Shown piece after piece: positions 10,621-22,107 of a stretch of 64,000 bases of DNA. Numbering within the stretch: position 1 is the stretch's first letter; each line of letters starts with the position of its first letter. Origin of the DNA: Geotrypetes seraphini. Lineage: Eukaryota > Chordata > Amphibia > Gymnophiona > Dermophiidae. The position numbers and the translations under genes were made by a program. Below the pieces are notes generated by a model. It saw nothing but the letters and a program-made list of their open reading frames with translations. It had not been told where the DNA came from and did not search any database. The stretch covers positions 18,380,501 to 18,444,500 of the forward strand of contig NC_047096.1 in NCBI RefSeq assembly GCF_902459505.1, read 5' to 3'.

Positions 10621-12167
10621 GTTCCTATTTGCTGTAAGGTTTGTACGAAGGCAGACTCTTGCAGGATTTTCTCAGCTGCCTTTCTATGCATCTCAACTAG
10701 TGATTCGTTGGTGAAAACACCTTAAAATAAACCAATAAAGAACCTTTCTGGAGATAATGAATTTGAAGCTTACAGGGCTACTGAGGCCTCATGCTCATCA
10801 TCAGTTCTCAAAGTCCCTGAGTCCTCCAGAAAAGGGAAAATCTCAGGGGACCTAATGTATTTCAGTCCAAACAGGTGGGAAGGAGCAGTGCCAGGAACTG
10901 TCCAGCAATCTGATTGATTGGGTCATAGCAGGAGAAAGAAGGGCCATGACTTGTGAGCTGTGTAGGGCTCACCTGGGCTGCCCTGACAAAGGACAATGGG
11001 ACTCCTGGAGCTCTGTGCCCCAGTCCAGTGCACCCTGACACTAGAGAGGGCTGGAACAAGAAAGCATGGGACTGTGGGAAGAAAGACTAGCTTAAGCACA
11101 ATAAACATATGAAAACTAATGCCACACAGGGTGCCAGCAGCCATTTCAGTCCTGGATTTTATGTGGGGGCAATTTCTCCAACTGGGTTAGTTTTGTACAT
11201 ACTATGACAGGAACACTTTATTTGACCAGTGTAAGAATTATCCACAAAGATGCTGCAGAGATGCCAATTACCCAGGTCCAGGCTGGAGATGTCGGGACAG
11301 TCCTGGATTTCTGATCACCCCCTTTCTGGTGCATTAAGGGACTTGCAGCACTGATTTCAATGTGTAGGATCAGGAACTACAAATCCCACGCTGCTTTGGG
11401 ATGCAAGTTTAAGACTAGGAGTGTCTCACAATCACCAGCTGAGAACTGGATAACTTGACATCTCTGACGCTGTAAAAGAGCTCAGAGATGCACAGAAAAC
11501 CTGACATCTCCTGGTCATTTAACTGCCTTTGAGAGATGAAAATGGCTTTGGAAGGCCCAGGCTATCACTCTATGCTCCCTCCTCTAATTGAAGATATTGT
11601 GGTAGCCTCTGCCAATGGGATTTACACTTCTTTTTTTTTTTTTTTGGGGGGGGGAGGATTGTGACAGACTCCCCAGTGTTAATAATGTTTGTTTTGTATT
11701 CTGTCTAGATGCTTATCTTTTGTCCGTTGAACTTGCCCATTTTTAATTCTCAAATATTATCTTGAAGATATATGACAATTGTATTATACTGAAAACTAGG
11801 GAGAAAAAAATGATCCTGACATTGAAAAGGGAAACAGTGTGAGCTGGGAGGCCCGCACATATCCTGCCTTTGATTACATTTTCTAGTGGAGCTGATGTAA
11901 AGTGATAGAACCCTGATAAAATATTTTATTACTGTTTGCAAGACCAAAGATTCTAGCTCCACCATTATGTGGCAAATACTGGAACAAATGTATGTACTGG
12001 AAAAGAAGAAATAAAGTTTAAATTAGCGATGGAAGTACTGTCTGAGTCTCAGAAGTTATTGGCCACCTTGCTCCAAAAGACTGAAGCAAGCGGTTACTGT
12101 GATATAACCTAGAAGAATAATGGGGACGCGTGGAGGGATGGGTTGGGCGTCCATATGATACTAGAAG
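10621..12167. other. Intergenic or SPDEF 3' sequence, no recognised gene
   Basis: AATAAA hexamers at 10726, 10734 and 12010 are possible SPDEF polyadenylation signals but cannot be told from chance. Segment 11340-11400 (ggaactacaaatcccacgctgc) resembles the edge of an old interspersed repeat. A T-run and G-run at 11630-11655 is simple sequence. Confidence 0.35.
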
Positions 12168-12831
12168 CAGGACAGGATTAATTCTTCGAGGCCCCTAAGC
12201 ACCCAAGTACACTGGGCCCCCCTGGCCCTGCCCCGCCCTCGCCCCACCATGCCCCGCCCCATTTATCTGTTTTCTTATCTACTTCTTTATTTCCACCTGG
12301 ATTTCTTTCTTTTTTTAAATTCAAAACAAAGATTAGCATACCAGTGCACAGTTTTTCTTCTATGCCACCCCCAAACATCTCTGAACAAATTCTTCTTCCT
12401 TCCCTACCCACCTACTTACCCAGGACATTAACTCTGAACCCTTTCAATACGTATATAAAAGTGTTCAAATATATTGTAAAGCAGTAATACTATCCGAAAT
12501 ATAAGTCTATACTAATAATCAGGTTTACAACGCCTCTCAACTGCCTCACTCTACGTCAACCAACTGTAACCCATATGTATAAACAACCAAATCTGTAACT
12601 CCTCTAGTACGTTCCACTCCAGGTATGTTAACTTGTAACGAAACAACAAGGCAAGCAGTCCACCAAAGAATCCAACATGAAAAAAAAACGATTGGCAGAA
12701 AATAAGGAGATTCAATTCAAGGTGCTCCCAAGAACCATGCCTGATGCATTTCGCCAAACAAGGCTAGTCAACGCTAACAGAAAACCATGTCTTTCATACA
12801 CACGGAACACAGATACACCCTCACTCAATAT

Positions 12832-13016
12832 GGAGTGAGCCCTATCTTCATGCGAAGCAGTGTCGGGCCAGCAGCAATCTAAACAGGCTGCTTAGCCTTG
12901 TCCGTTGGGAATTTCACTCTACCGCATTGCTGAGTAAAATCCCTGACGGACAAGGCCAAGCAGCCTGTTCAGAGTGCTGCCGGCCCGACGCTGCTTCGCA
13001 TGAAGGTAGGGCTCGT
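12832..13016. repeat. Nested inverted repeat within the hAT
   Basis: Arms of about 75 bp containing cttcatgcgaagcagtgtcg and its complement, with gcctgttcagagtgctgccg on the right. They face each other around a 30-bp spacer near 12906-12940. It is either a fold-back MITE inserted in the hAT or part of the hAT's own subterminal structure. Confidence 0.65.
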
Positions 13017-13239
13017 TCGTGGTCAGTGGGGAGGGAAGGATGGAGGGTCAGTGGGGGGTTTGACTGCGCAGTGGGGATCGAAGGGTGCTCAAGGGTTCTG
13101 CTGCACAAAGGATGGGAGAGAGGGAAGGACAGAAGCTGGGCAAGGCTGCACGAGGGAGGGGAGGAAAGATACTGCACATGTGGGGGAGAGAAAAGAAAGA
13201 AGAAGAATTGGGGTGAAGGAGAGGAAGGGAGAGACAGTC

Positions 13240-13330
13240 ATGTGCATACCCCAAAAATAAGACCTAGTGACTTCTGTGGGCCCCAAGTAAATATAAGACA
13301 CTGTCTTATTTTCGGGGCAACATGGTAGGT
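13240..13330. repeat. Short fold-back element (ccccaaaaataagac ends)
   Basis: The left end accccaaaaataagacctag and the right end agacactgtcttattttcgg are complementary. This looks like one of the small CCCGAAAATAAGAC-type MITEs found in many vertebrates. The open frames crossing it are not coding. Confidence 0.6.
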
Positions 13331-14108
13331 AAAACATATTAAATAGAAAACATACATATCAATAAAACTAATAAAGGCAGGGAGGGCAAAAACAAACCAG
13401 AGCCACATACAACCAGGGAAATGCTGTTAAAATTGTTTTGTTGTTATTCAAGCTAGTTTTTCTAATTTTTTTACATAAGGATAATTAAACTGTAAATGAA
13501 CCAAAACTGTTCAGAAAAGAAATACTTGATAGAAACAATCAAGTTACCTCAAGTGCAGGCAGACCCAAGCCGCGACAGCAGTCGGGAGGGTGCAGGTGAC
13601 CACGAGCGGCGAAGGCAGAGAAAGGCGGGAGCACAGCAACTTAAAGCATGGCGGCCACATGACTTGAGGCACTGTGAATCAGCTGATGCAGCGGCAGTAG
13701 ACAGCGTAGTCGTGGCGGCCGCGAGACTTGAGGTCAGCGTCGTCCGGGAGGTTCGTTTTCAGAAGGGTCCGGCATGGCAGCATTTCTCACAAGCTTCCGG
13801 CGGCTGCTCCGAAGTTTTCTCTCTGCCGCAACTTCCTGTTTCCGACAGGGCAGATCGCTGCAGAGAGGGAAAGCTTTGGGGCAGCCGCCGGCAGCTTGTG
13901 AGAACGGCTGCCATGTCGGCCCCTTCTGAAAAGGAAAATTTAGCTTTTTAATAGAGCACTTTGGACCATGGGGCCCCCTGGATCTGTGGGGCCCAGGGCA
14001 GCTGCCCTGTTTGCTCCCTATAACGCCAGCCCTGGGGCCCCCCTGACAATGTCGGGCCCTAGGCACGTGCCTTGTGGGCCTATTGGTTAATCCGGCCCTG
14101 ACTAGAAG

Positions 14109-14818
14109 GCAGCATTTTATGTGGAAAAGAGATCTATAAAGACAAGAAGTTGGGATGAGGAAAGTGCTTGGAGGGTATGTGAAAAAATGTTATTGGGGGT
14201 TTTTTGTTTTAACTTATTTGTTTTATTTATTAAAAAAAAAATTATAGCCCACATATACCTATGCGGATTACTTCCTTAATAATTTAAGACCAGCACTTGA
14301 GAAGCAATGGTTTAATTTCAAATTCTGAGCCCCTCTCTGTCATACCCTTTCTGATGTAGAAGCAAGGGGATGAGGGTCCCTATTGAAGATACAGGTGTGG
14401 GAGGTAGATGCACTGGAATGGAGTGGGCCACGGCGGTGGAAACGAGTGTCTGTGACAGAATGTAAGCATTCCTGGGACAAACAGGGCAGTGACACCATCG
14501 TGCTCACCAGCCATCTCATGGCTGATCAAATGTAAGATGCTGAGTTACTCTAATATGCTGGGCCCATTACAGAATGAGATCTCACAGTGAAGCATCAGAG
14601 CACCAGCAAGGAAACCGCCACTTATAGAATTGCCATTTTAGCTGAGTTCCCATCATCACTGTACATCACGGCATATGTCCAAGTAAAAATGTGTGGGTCA
14701 ATATTCAAACACTGGCTGCTGTGTTTACATTGTCACGTGTATTCAGTTGTCATCTGCAAAAGCAGCAGCACTGACTATATGTATTCAGTGGTGATTGGCA
14801 CTAGCTACGGTACGAGGG
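14109..14818. other. Intergenic sequence, unidentified
   Basis: No gene, LINE frame or inverted repeat is recognised. Segments 14700-14815 contain short repeats of a tgtattcagt theme. Confidence 0.3.
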
Positions 14819-15425
14819 GCCGCTGAGAAATTCTCAGCCCAATCAAGAAGAGAATGATGTGGAGCCATGAAACTTACACGTTATTCCACGCTTTTGCTTC
14901 AGTGAGGCAAATGCATCTAGTACATGGGCACAAGTATAGGGAAACCGAGCCATTGTGACATCACCGATGAGGCTGGCTCTTAGGCACTGGTGGAATGAGA
15001 CATTATGACATCACAATAGGAAGGACTGCTGAAACGTTCTCAGTCCAACCAAGAAGAGAATGATGTGCAGCCTTGAAACTTACAAGTTATTCCACACTTT
15101 TCTTGACACTTTTCATTTCATTTCATATCATTGAAATGAAGTGTCGAGAAAAGTGTGGAATAACTTGTAAGTTTCATGGCTCCACATCATTCTCTTCTTG
15201 GTTGGCCCCTTGTATTGTGATGTCATAATGCCTCATTCCACCAGTGCCTAAGAGCCAACCTCATCGGTGATGTCACAATGGCTTGGTTTCCCTATATTTG
15301 GCCATTTGCTAGATGCATTTGCCTCATTGAAATGAAAAGTGTCAAGAAAAGTATGGAATAACTTGTAAGTTTCATGGCTCCACATCATTCTTTCCTTGGT
15401 TGGGCTAAGAACTTTTCAGTGGCTC
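14819..15425. repeat. Long palindrome with four copies of one motif
   Basis: A fold-back of about 600 bp centred near 15120. The motif agaatgatgtggagccatga appears near 14852 and (diverged) near 15057 in + orientation, then inverted near 15170 and 15370. Each arm also holds gacatcaccgatgaggctgg-like and aggcactggtggaatgag blocks. The ends, gccgctgagaaattctcagc and ttttcagtggc, are complementary. A single-arm fragment recurs at 48016-48115, which shows a dispersed family. No transposase frame is seen. Confidence 0.8.
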
Positions 15426-15735
15426 CTTATATTATTATTGCATTCTTGTGAGTAGAGGAATGGAGAGATTGCTCTGGGAAGAACTGAGTCAGAGGGCAGG
15501 AGAGAGCAGAGTGAGTATTGCTTATAAAAACAATGGAAGGCTAAGATTCAGAGTGGACTAGCACAGGAATCTTGAATTTAATCAGGACTCTCGTATGCAA
15601 GATTTTGGTGTTCAACTGGAGGTGAACGAAGTGCAGTTTTTATAATCTCTGCCAATTACAAAGGATTTGAGAGGTTTTTCTTACTGCGATTTTATCCAAT
15701 TTGTATATGCAGCGATTAATTCTTGTATTGATTGC

Positions 15736-15945
15736 TGGAACGCTCTTCCAGAATCTGTCATAGGGGAACACACTCTCCAGGGATTCAAGGCAAAGTTAGA
15801 CAAGTCCCTGCTGAACAAGGACATGCGCTGGTAGGGCTAGTCTCAGTTAGGGCGTTGGTCTTTGACCAGAGGGCCGCCACGTGAGCGGACTGCTGGGCAT
15901 GATGGACACTGGTCTGACCCAGCAGCGGCAATTCTTATGTTCTTA
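15736..15945 (+). mobile_element. CR1-like LINE 3' end
   Basis: It encodes the tail of the CR1 ORF2 (CWNALPESVI-like, then FKAKLDKSLLNKD) and the family 3' UTR with gggccgccacgtgagcggac and gtctgacccagcagcggcaa, ending in ttcttatgttcttaa. It is strongly 5'-truncated. It belongs to the same subfamily as 16490-17325 and 35818-36505. Confidence 0.8.
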
Positions 15946-16489
15946 AATAATATTGATTATTGAAGCCTATAATATATATATATACGGTTTATATAATTTA
16001 CCATATATTATTTACAATTTCTCTGTGTTGACTGATCTCCATTGACTTCCAGTCTCTCAAAGGAACTGTTCGAAGGTTTTGAAGTTAGCACTCACATGCT
16101 ATGGGTTCTAATTATCTTTTGACTAAGTTGAGTTGGTATGTTCTATACTTGCGTTCACTTGGTGTATGGACTTTGATGGTTCCAGGGCTATCTGTTGCCT
16201 GGTCAATGTTGATGCATATGTTTACCTTTTATGTGGGTGTCCCTGGCTTATGGAATTGGCTTTCTGTGGGTTTGTGTTAGGTTACTGTCTCTTGTGTTTT
16301 CTCATACGTAGAACTCTGGTGTCTCTTTCTACAACTTTTGAGGGATATTGCCTGTTTTTGAGAGAAATGGGTTGAGACTGATAAAATGGATCTCTCTAAA
16401 GAGGTGTTTTAAGAGGAATTATTCATGTTATTTTGGTTTGTTATATTGTTTCGAGTGGGATTATGTATGTTTTTTGTAACCATCCCAAG

Positions 16490-17325
16490 ACTCATGTATG
16501 GCAGATGAAATTAAATGTAGGGAAATGCAAAGTCATGCATATAGGGAGAAAAAACCCAATGTTCAGCTACCAAATGGGGGGATTAGTATTAGAGGAAAGT
16601 AACCTTGAAAGAGATTTGGGTGTACTGGTGGATACAACAATGAAGTCAACGGCGCAATGCGCAGCAGCCGCGAAGAAGGCAAACAGAATGTTGGGTATTA
16701 TTAAAAATGGTATTACGACCAGAACAAAAGAAGTCATCCTGCCGTTGTATCGGGCAATGGTGCGCCCGCACCTGGAGTACTGTGTTCAGTATTGGTCACC
16801 GTACCTTAAGAAGGATATGGCAATACTTGAGAGGGTCCAGAGGAGAGCGACACGAATGATTAAGGGCATGGAAAACCTTTCATACACTGAAAGATTGGAG
16901 AGGCTGGAGCTCTTCTCCCTGGAAAAGCGGAGACTCAGAGGAGACATGATAGAAACCTACAAGATCATGAAGGGCATAGAGAAAGTAGAGAGAGATAGAT
17001 TCTTCAAATTTTCAAAACATAAAAGAAGAAGAGGGCATTCGGAAAAATTGGAAGGGGATAGATTCAAAACAAATGCTAGGAAGTTTTTCTTTACTCAGCG
17101 GGTGGTGGATACCTGGAATGCGCTTCCAGAGGACGTAATAGGGCAGAGTACGGTACTGGGGTTTAAGAAAGGATTGGACAATTTCCTGTTGGAAAAGGGG
17201 ATAGAGGGGTATAGATAGAGGATTACTGCACAGGTCCTGGACCTGTTGGGCCGCCGCGTGAGCGGACTGCTGGGCGCGATGGACCTCGGGTCTGACCCGG
17301 CAGAGGCATTGCTTATGTTCTTATG
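16490..17325 (+). mobile_element. CR1-like LINE, 3' part of ORF2
   Basis: An open frame to a stop at 17216-17218 encodes the C-terminal third of a CR1 reverse transcriptase: KCKVMHIGRKNP, then ERDLGVLVDTTMKS, RPHLEYCVQYWSPYLKKD, LEKRRLRGDMIETYKIMKGI, ending FLLEKGIEGYR. A 3' UTR of about 100 bp ends in gcttatgttcttatgg, the short 8-bp-type repeat typical of CR1. The 5' end is truncated before the catalytic FADD motif. About 240 uninterrupted codons suggest a fairly young copy. Confidence 0.9.
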
Positions 17326-17334
17326 GATGAGCTA

Positions 17335-18560
17335 TAAAATTAAATACATGCATACACATCTGGGTTTTAGAAGATGGGTGAAAGGTCAGGAGCCTATGCC
17401 CCATTCCTAATCCCCCCCCCACACTGCCTCTGAGCCACCCAAAAATGGCCCCCAAATCCACCTCCCGCTGACCACCCCTGATAAAAACCCTGGTAATCTA
17501 GTGACCTAGCCTAGCCAGGCCAGAACCCCTAGCTAAACAGCCCTTTCTCCACTTGGCCATGTGGGCCTGGACCCCCCGGTACTCCAGGATGCACTGGGCA
17601 GGGTGCCACCATTTTGAAGAGGCGGGCCCTGAGGCAGGACGGAGTAGGAATCCCTCCTGCTAGTCTTCAGAAAAGGTGCAGGGTGAGTCTGGGAGGGTAT
17701 GAGGGTAGTCCTGGCCCAAATAGCCAGACTGGGGGTGGGACTGTTGAGCTGGGGGGCCCACAAGACCACCAGGAGTTTTGTTGGGAGAGGGCTTGGTGGG
17801 AGGGGGGAATCAAGGGTCATTTTAGGCCAACTTGGGTGCAGCGGAGGGGATTGGATTGATCATTAGTCCACCAGGGCCATTTGGGGGGTCTCAGGGGTGG
17901 TGGGGGATCAGGTTGGTCACTGGGCCACCAGGGCAAATGTGTTGTGTCTTTGGGGGAGGTCAGGGGGTCCACTGGACCACCAGGGATATCTCTTTTTGGT
18001 TGGGGGAAGGTTCAGGAGGGGTCCATTGGACCCCAGGGATTTTTTGCAGGTCTGAGCCTTACTTTCCTGTCAGTGCCTGAGCTAATTGGCATTCAGGCAT
18101 CATAGAGGGGGAGACTGGGGACCTCGGCAAGAAGGGAGTGGGCATCCCTTCTGCCAATTTTGTACAGGGTGTGGGGATGGGCAGCAGCTGATGAGAGGGG
18201 GGTGTTGATGGGAGGGGGAACATTTCTCTCTGCAGCTCTCCTTGACAATCAATCAGGACGCGGGAAGACCTGCAGCTCAGTTGATCAAGACAGGGAGAGC
18301 ATCTTTTTCAGAAGGGAGGAGCTGAGCTTAGCGATTGCTCTTCTGAGCAGATGCCAGGCATAGTTCTTCCCACTCTTTACTGGTAATTCTCTGCACAAAT
18401 AGCGTGCATATAAATTGCATGCTATCATGCTGAGAATCATCCGTAAAATAAACATCGCTCCCACTATGGCCAGATTTTACTGGTGAGTTTTGAGAATCTG
18501 GCCCTCTTTCGTTAAATGCCACTGCAAACCTAGACTGGTTATAACTGCTGTATACCGCCT
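17335..18560. repeat. GC-rich stretch with a short minisatellite
   Basis: Within this region, 17860-18050 has three to four diverged units of about 65 bp built on ccaccagggccatttggggg and tcactgggccaccagggcaa. The open frames on both strands only reflect the GC bias. The whole stretch may belong to one DNA transposon, but I cannot define its ends. Confidence 0.45.
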
Positions 18561-18564
18561 TGGG

Positions 18565-19582
18565 TGAATCTTCATAAAAGTGATTAGTGGAGTACCATAG
18601 GGCTCAGTCTTGGGCCCAATCCTATTCAACATCTTTATAAGAGACTTGGCAGAAGGGCTTCGAGGTAAAATAACATTATTCGCCGATGACGCCAAACTGA
18701 GTAATGTAGTGGGCAAATGCACAACAGACGAAGATTCAGTGCCCGACAACATGATGCACGACCTACTCCTACTGGAGCGATGGTCTAGGACATGGCAACT
18801 CAACTTCAATGCCAAAAAATGCAAAGTTATGCACCTGGGCAGCCAGAATCCATGCAAGTCTTATACCCTTAATGGCGAGATCCTAGCAAAAACGGTAGCA
18901 GAACGAGACTTGGGGGTAATCGTCAGTGAGGACATGAAGTCTGCCAATCAAGTGGAGCAGGCTTCGTCCAAGGCAAGACAAATCATGGGCTGCATACGAA
19001 GGGGTTTCGTCAGTCGTAAGGCGGAAGTCATTATGCCATTGTATAGATCCATGGTGAGGCCCCACCTGGAATACTGTGTGCAATTCTGGAGGCCGCATTA
19101 TCGCAAGGATGTGCTGAGACTGGAGTCGGTGCAAAGAATGGCCACCCGGATGGTCTCGGGACTCAAGGATCTACCATACGAAAAACGGCTTGACAAATTA
19201 CAGCTATACTCGCTCGAGGAGCGCAGAGAGAGGGGGGACATGATCGAGACGTTCAAGTATCTTACGGGCCGCATCGAGGCGGAGGAAGATATCTTCTTTT
19301 TCAAGGGTCCCACGACAACAAGAGGGCATCCGTTGAAAATCAGGGGCGGGAAACTACGAGGTGACACCAGGAAATTCTTTTTCACTGAAAGAGTGGTTGA
19401 TCGCTGGAATAGTCTTCCACTACAGGTGATTGAGGCCAGCAGCGTGCCTGATTTTAAGGCCAAATGGGATCGGCACATGGGATCTATTCACAGGGCAAAG
19501 GTAGGGGAGGGACATTAAGGTGGGCAGACTAGATGGGCCGTGGGCCCTTATCTGCCGTCTATTTCTATGTTTCTATGTAATA
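18565..19582 (+). mobile_element. CR1-like LINE, RT palm to 3' end
   Basis: It encodes reverse transcriptase from GSVLGPILFNIFIRDL through LFADDAKL (the catalytic FADD) to RPHLEYCVQFWRPHYRKD and SLEERRERGDMIETFKYLTG, with a stop at 19516-19518. An in-frame TAG lies just before GSVLG, where CAG is expected, so this is a dead copy. The 3' UTR ends in tttctatgtttctatg, the tandem 8-mer that marks CR1. It is a different subfamily from the copy at 16490. Confidence 0.92.
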
Positions 19583-20489
19583 AATAAATGACAGAGGGCT
19601 ATGGACTTGCATTCAAGGAGTTCTCTTGGCCAATGTGTTAACTTTTGGTCAGATCTCTCAGTCTTGTTTTGAATTTTTATTTAGTTAACTCTCTGCTTCT
19701 AGTTGCCTGGTGATGTTTATCTTTCCTCTAGGTGTGTTTGTCTGTTTTTTTTAGCTTGATGACAGCGGGCTGTGTGTGCATATATATATATACAGAGATT
19801 GAAGTGAATTCTTCAGAAGGATGGCCTAGGCACTAGGTGTTCTCTGTGAACTGGAAAGAGAAGCGTGTTGTTCTGTGCAGCTTCAGACTGTCCCGTCTTT
19901 CCTCGGCCTTTGTGTCGTTGTTGACCTGTGGCAGCGAGACAGGGTGGGTGGAGTTCCATGCATTTCCCACGAGAGCGCTCCTACTCCACCTTCAAGTGGA
20001 AAAGAGAGCTTGAGCCTCTGTGATTCTAAGCCTGCATGGTCTGGCCTTTGAAAAGCTCCTTGCTCACTGTTTGTTCAGGGTGCCATTGGTGAAAGCACCT
20101 TCTTCCCACGATGCCTGGGAAAGGGGGGAGGGGCCTCTGCTTATGACATCGTAGCTTGGAATCTCTTAGAAGCAGCAAAGGCTGAGGGCAGAAGCTTAAG
20201 CATGTTTTTTATATGTTAATTTTGCCCTGACATGACTTCCTACTTTCATGATGTTCACATCCCTCCTCCTCCTCACTAGGGAGCCATCATGCTCAGCCCT
20301 CTCCTTATTCCCCTATGTCTTTTATCAGGGAATCATTATGCAAAGCTTTTCTCCCTCTACCTGTTCACCTGACGCTCATCAGGGACCCATCACATACAGC
20401 CTCACTCTTTCCTCTCCAGAATCGGTCATATAGCCTTTCTCCTTATTCCCTCCCACCCAGCTCTTATCAGGGAGCTTATGCGAAACCTC
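19583..20489. other. Intergenic sequence, unidentified
   Basis: There is a TA microsatellite near 19778-19793. No exon or repeat family is recognised; the ORFs here lack protein-like content. Confidence 0.3.
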
Positions 20490-20572
20490 AGATCAGTGTT
20501 TCTCAACTCAGTCCTGGAGTACCCCCTTGTCAGTCAGGTTTTCATGACAGCCACAATGAATGTGCTTTTAAA
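20490..20572. mobile_element. Half of a hAT fold-back MITE
   Basis: cagtgtttctcaactcagtc, then caggttttcatgacagccac and aatgaatgtgc match the left arm of the CAGTGGTTCCCAACC family. The right arm is missing. Confidence 0.5.
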
Positions 20573-20626
20573 GAACAGCCTTGAAACTCAATCGTGATCT
20601 CCCTCTAGATAGGAAGTATCTATAAC

Positions 20627-20833
20627 TGAGGTGACCAGGTTACCCGTTCCAGAAGGAAGACTTTTTGGCCAGTCCTGGTTTTAAAATTACATCCCAAAGC
20701 AGTGTAGTATTTGTAGGCCATGATTCCGTCTCTTGCAATCAGTGCTGCAGGTCCCATTATGCACCAAATGAGATTGGTGGAAATCCAAGACTGGTCGAAA
20801 CGCTCCCTTTTGGAATGGGTAACCTGGTCACCC
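20627..20833. mobile_element. Terminal-inverted-repeat element with 10-bp duplication
   Basis: A palindromic unit with ends tgaggtgaccaggttacccg and ggtaacctggtcaccc, flanked by exact copies of TATCTATAAC at 20617-20626 and 20834-20843. A 9-10-bp duplication is more typical of Mutator-like elements than of hAT (8 bp), but the exact TIR edge is uncertain by 1-3 bases. Confidence 0.7.
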
Positions 20834-20904
20834 TATCTATAACAGTCATCCTCTTACTCTGTAACATCACTAGAATTTCTCCCCTCCATTCAGACCGTAC
20901 TATG

Positions 20905-21357
20905 AAGATCCTTATCACCTCCTCACCCCCCCCCCCCTCCTTCCCTTGTAGCTCTAGTTGAAGTTGCTGCTTGCAGCGGTCAACAAAATGCTTTTTGCGA
21001 CCCCCATCGGCTCTCCCTCTGACATCACTTCCTATGCGCGGCACCAGGAAGAGAGCCAGTAGGAGAGCCAATGGGGTCGCAAAGAGCACAATGTTATCCG
21101 CCGCGAACAACTTCAATCAGAGGTATGGGGAAGGGGGCGCATGTATGGAGGGGAGGAATGGGAAGAGACAGGCGGGGCAGAGAGAAGGAGGGGGGCCGGC
21201 AACTCCACCAACATGGTGCCCGAGGCGGACCGCCCACCTCACCCCTGTTCACAATTCAGCTGCATGACTTACCTCCCCCAAGCTTGTCTCAGGGTCCCAA
21301 TATGGTTCTCCTGCTACTTCTGCATAAGGGTCGGGGGCATGGATTTGATATACCACC
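20905..21357. other. Intergenic, short inverted repeats, unidentified
   Basis: The segment 20985-21090 contains ttgcgacccccatcggctct and, inverted, agagccaatggggtcgcaaa, which form a small fold-back with tgttgaccgctgcaag-like sequence. There is no gene evidence in the four overlapping open frames. Confidence 0.4.
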
Positions 21358-21566
21358 TCTTGTGTGGTACAACCAAAGCAGTTTACGTTTGCTGTATTTA
21401 GGAACTTTCTTTGACCCTAGTGGGCTCACGTTCTATATTTGATACTTGGGCAGTGGAGGGTTAAGTGATTTGTGCACGATCTCAAGAGGCTGCAGTGGGA
21501 ATCCAACCCAGTTCCCCAGCTTCTCAGCACCACTGCACTAAGCATTTAGGCTGTTCCTCCAATTCA
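21358..21566. mobile_element. SINE-like interspersed repeat
   Basis: The block gggttaagtgatttgtgcac, then gcagtgggaatccaacccag and ccactgcactaagcatttag is shared with 61690-61860 and resembles the core and tail of vertebrate CORE/MIR-type SINEs. No tRNA-like head with A and B boxes is recognisable. Confidence 0.45.
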
Positions 21567-21589
21567 AATACCTCACATCTCTTCCCTTT

Positions 21590-21960
21590 TTCCTCCCTTG
21601 CACTCCTAATTCTCCCAAATCTGCCTTGAGCAGATTGCTTTTATCTATAGCCTCTTCTGCCATTGCCACATCTCTTGGCCACACTTTCCACCTGGATGCT
21701 TGGAATAGCCTTCCCGAACAGGTGCACCAAGCTCCTTCTCTTACTAGCTTCAGATCCCATCTAAAAACACATCTTTCTCAGTCTACTGTTAATGCTAAAA
21801 TCCCAGTTCTCCCAGATCATTAACTTTTTAGTTTAACCATTCTTTAAAAATGCATTTGTATACGTCTTGTCTGTATGTCTTGCTCGGAGGATTAGCTCTA
21901 TACAGTAGGAACTGTCCTTCATAGATGACCATTCAGCTCTTGTGGCTTTTGTACATGGCC
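21590..21960 (+). mobile_element. L2-like LINE 3' end
   Basis: It encodes HTFHLDAWNSLPEQVHQAPS and then LTSFRSHLKTHLSQ, the standard L2-type C-terminus, followed by a 3' UTR with ttagctctatacagtaggaactgtcc. It is 5'-truncated. Confidence 0.7.
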
Positions 21961-22107
21961 CTGCTTTTCAGCTGCTATTGACTCAAGCACATGAGGTCCC
22001 ACAGTGAGTCTCTCGCCATTGCCTCCATGGTCTGCTCTGTGTATGTCTTGTCCTGCTTTTTAAATAACCACTAGCAACCACAGGAGTCCTTTCAGGGAAT
22101 CTCTATT

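Larger units (their letters stand above)
12168..14100. mobile_element. hAT DNA transposon, 1.93 kb, with perfect 8-bp duplication
   Basis: The left end reads CAGGACAGGATTAATTC and the right end, reversed, CAGGGCCGGATTAACC. The flanks are ACTAGAAG at 12160-12167 and ACTAGAAG at 14101-14108, an exact 8-bp duplication. This fixes the element as hAT, in style like the Tip100 branch. No transposase can be read, so it is non-autonomous or decayed. Its 3' 340 bp recur at 36530-36911. Two smaller palindromes sit inside it (12832-13016 and 13240-13330). Confidence 0.85.

Noticed and set aside
10780-10830. CTGATGA on the - strand near 10800
   Set aside because: The second core box is GTAG, not GAAA, and there is no pairing stem I.
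10726-12015. AATAAA hexamers as the SPDEF polyadenylation site
   Set aside because: They occur in A+T-rich, repeat-bearing sequence 2.7-4 kb after the stop. I cannot choose one or exclude chance.
13496-13951. 151-codon + strand open frame
   Set aside because: It lies within the hAT element, is GC-biased and shows no domain. It may be captured sequence but there is no evidence of a gene.
20757-21442. Several overlapping open frames of about 90-120 codons on both strands
   Set aside because: None has a recognisable motif or splice context, and a fold-back and a MITE explain part of the sequence.
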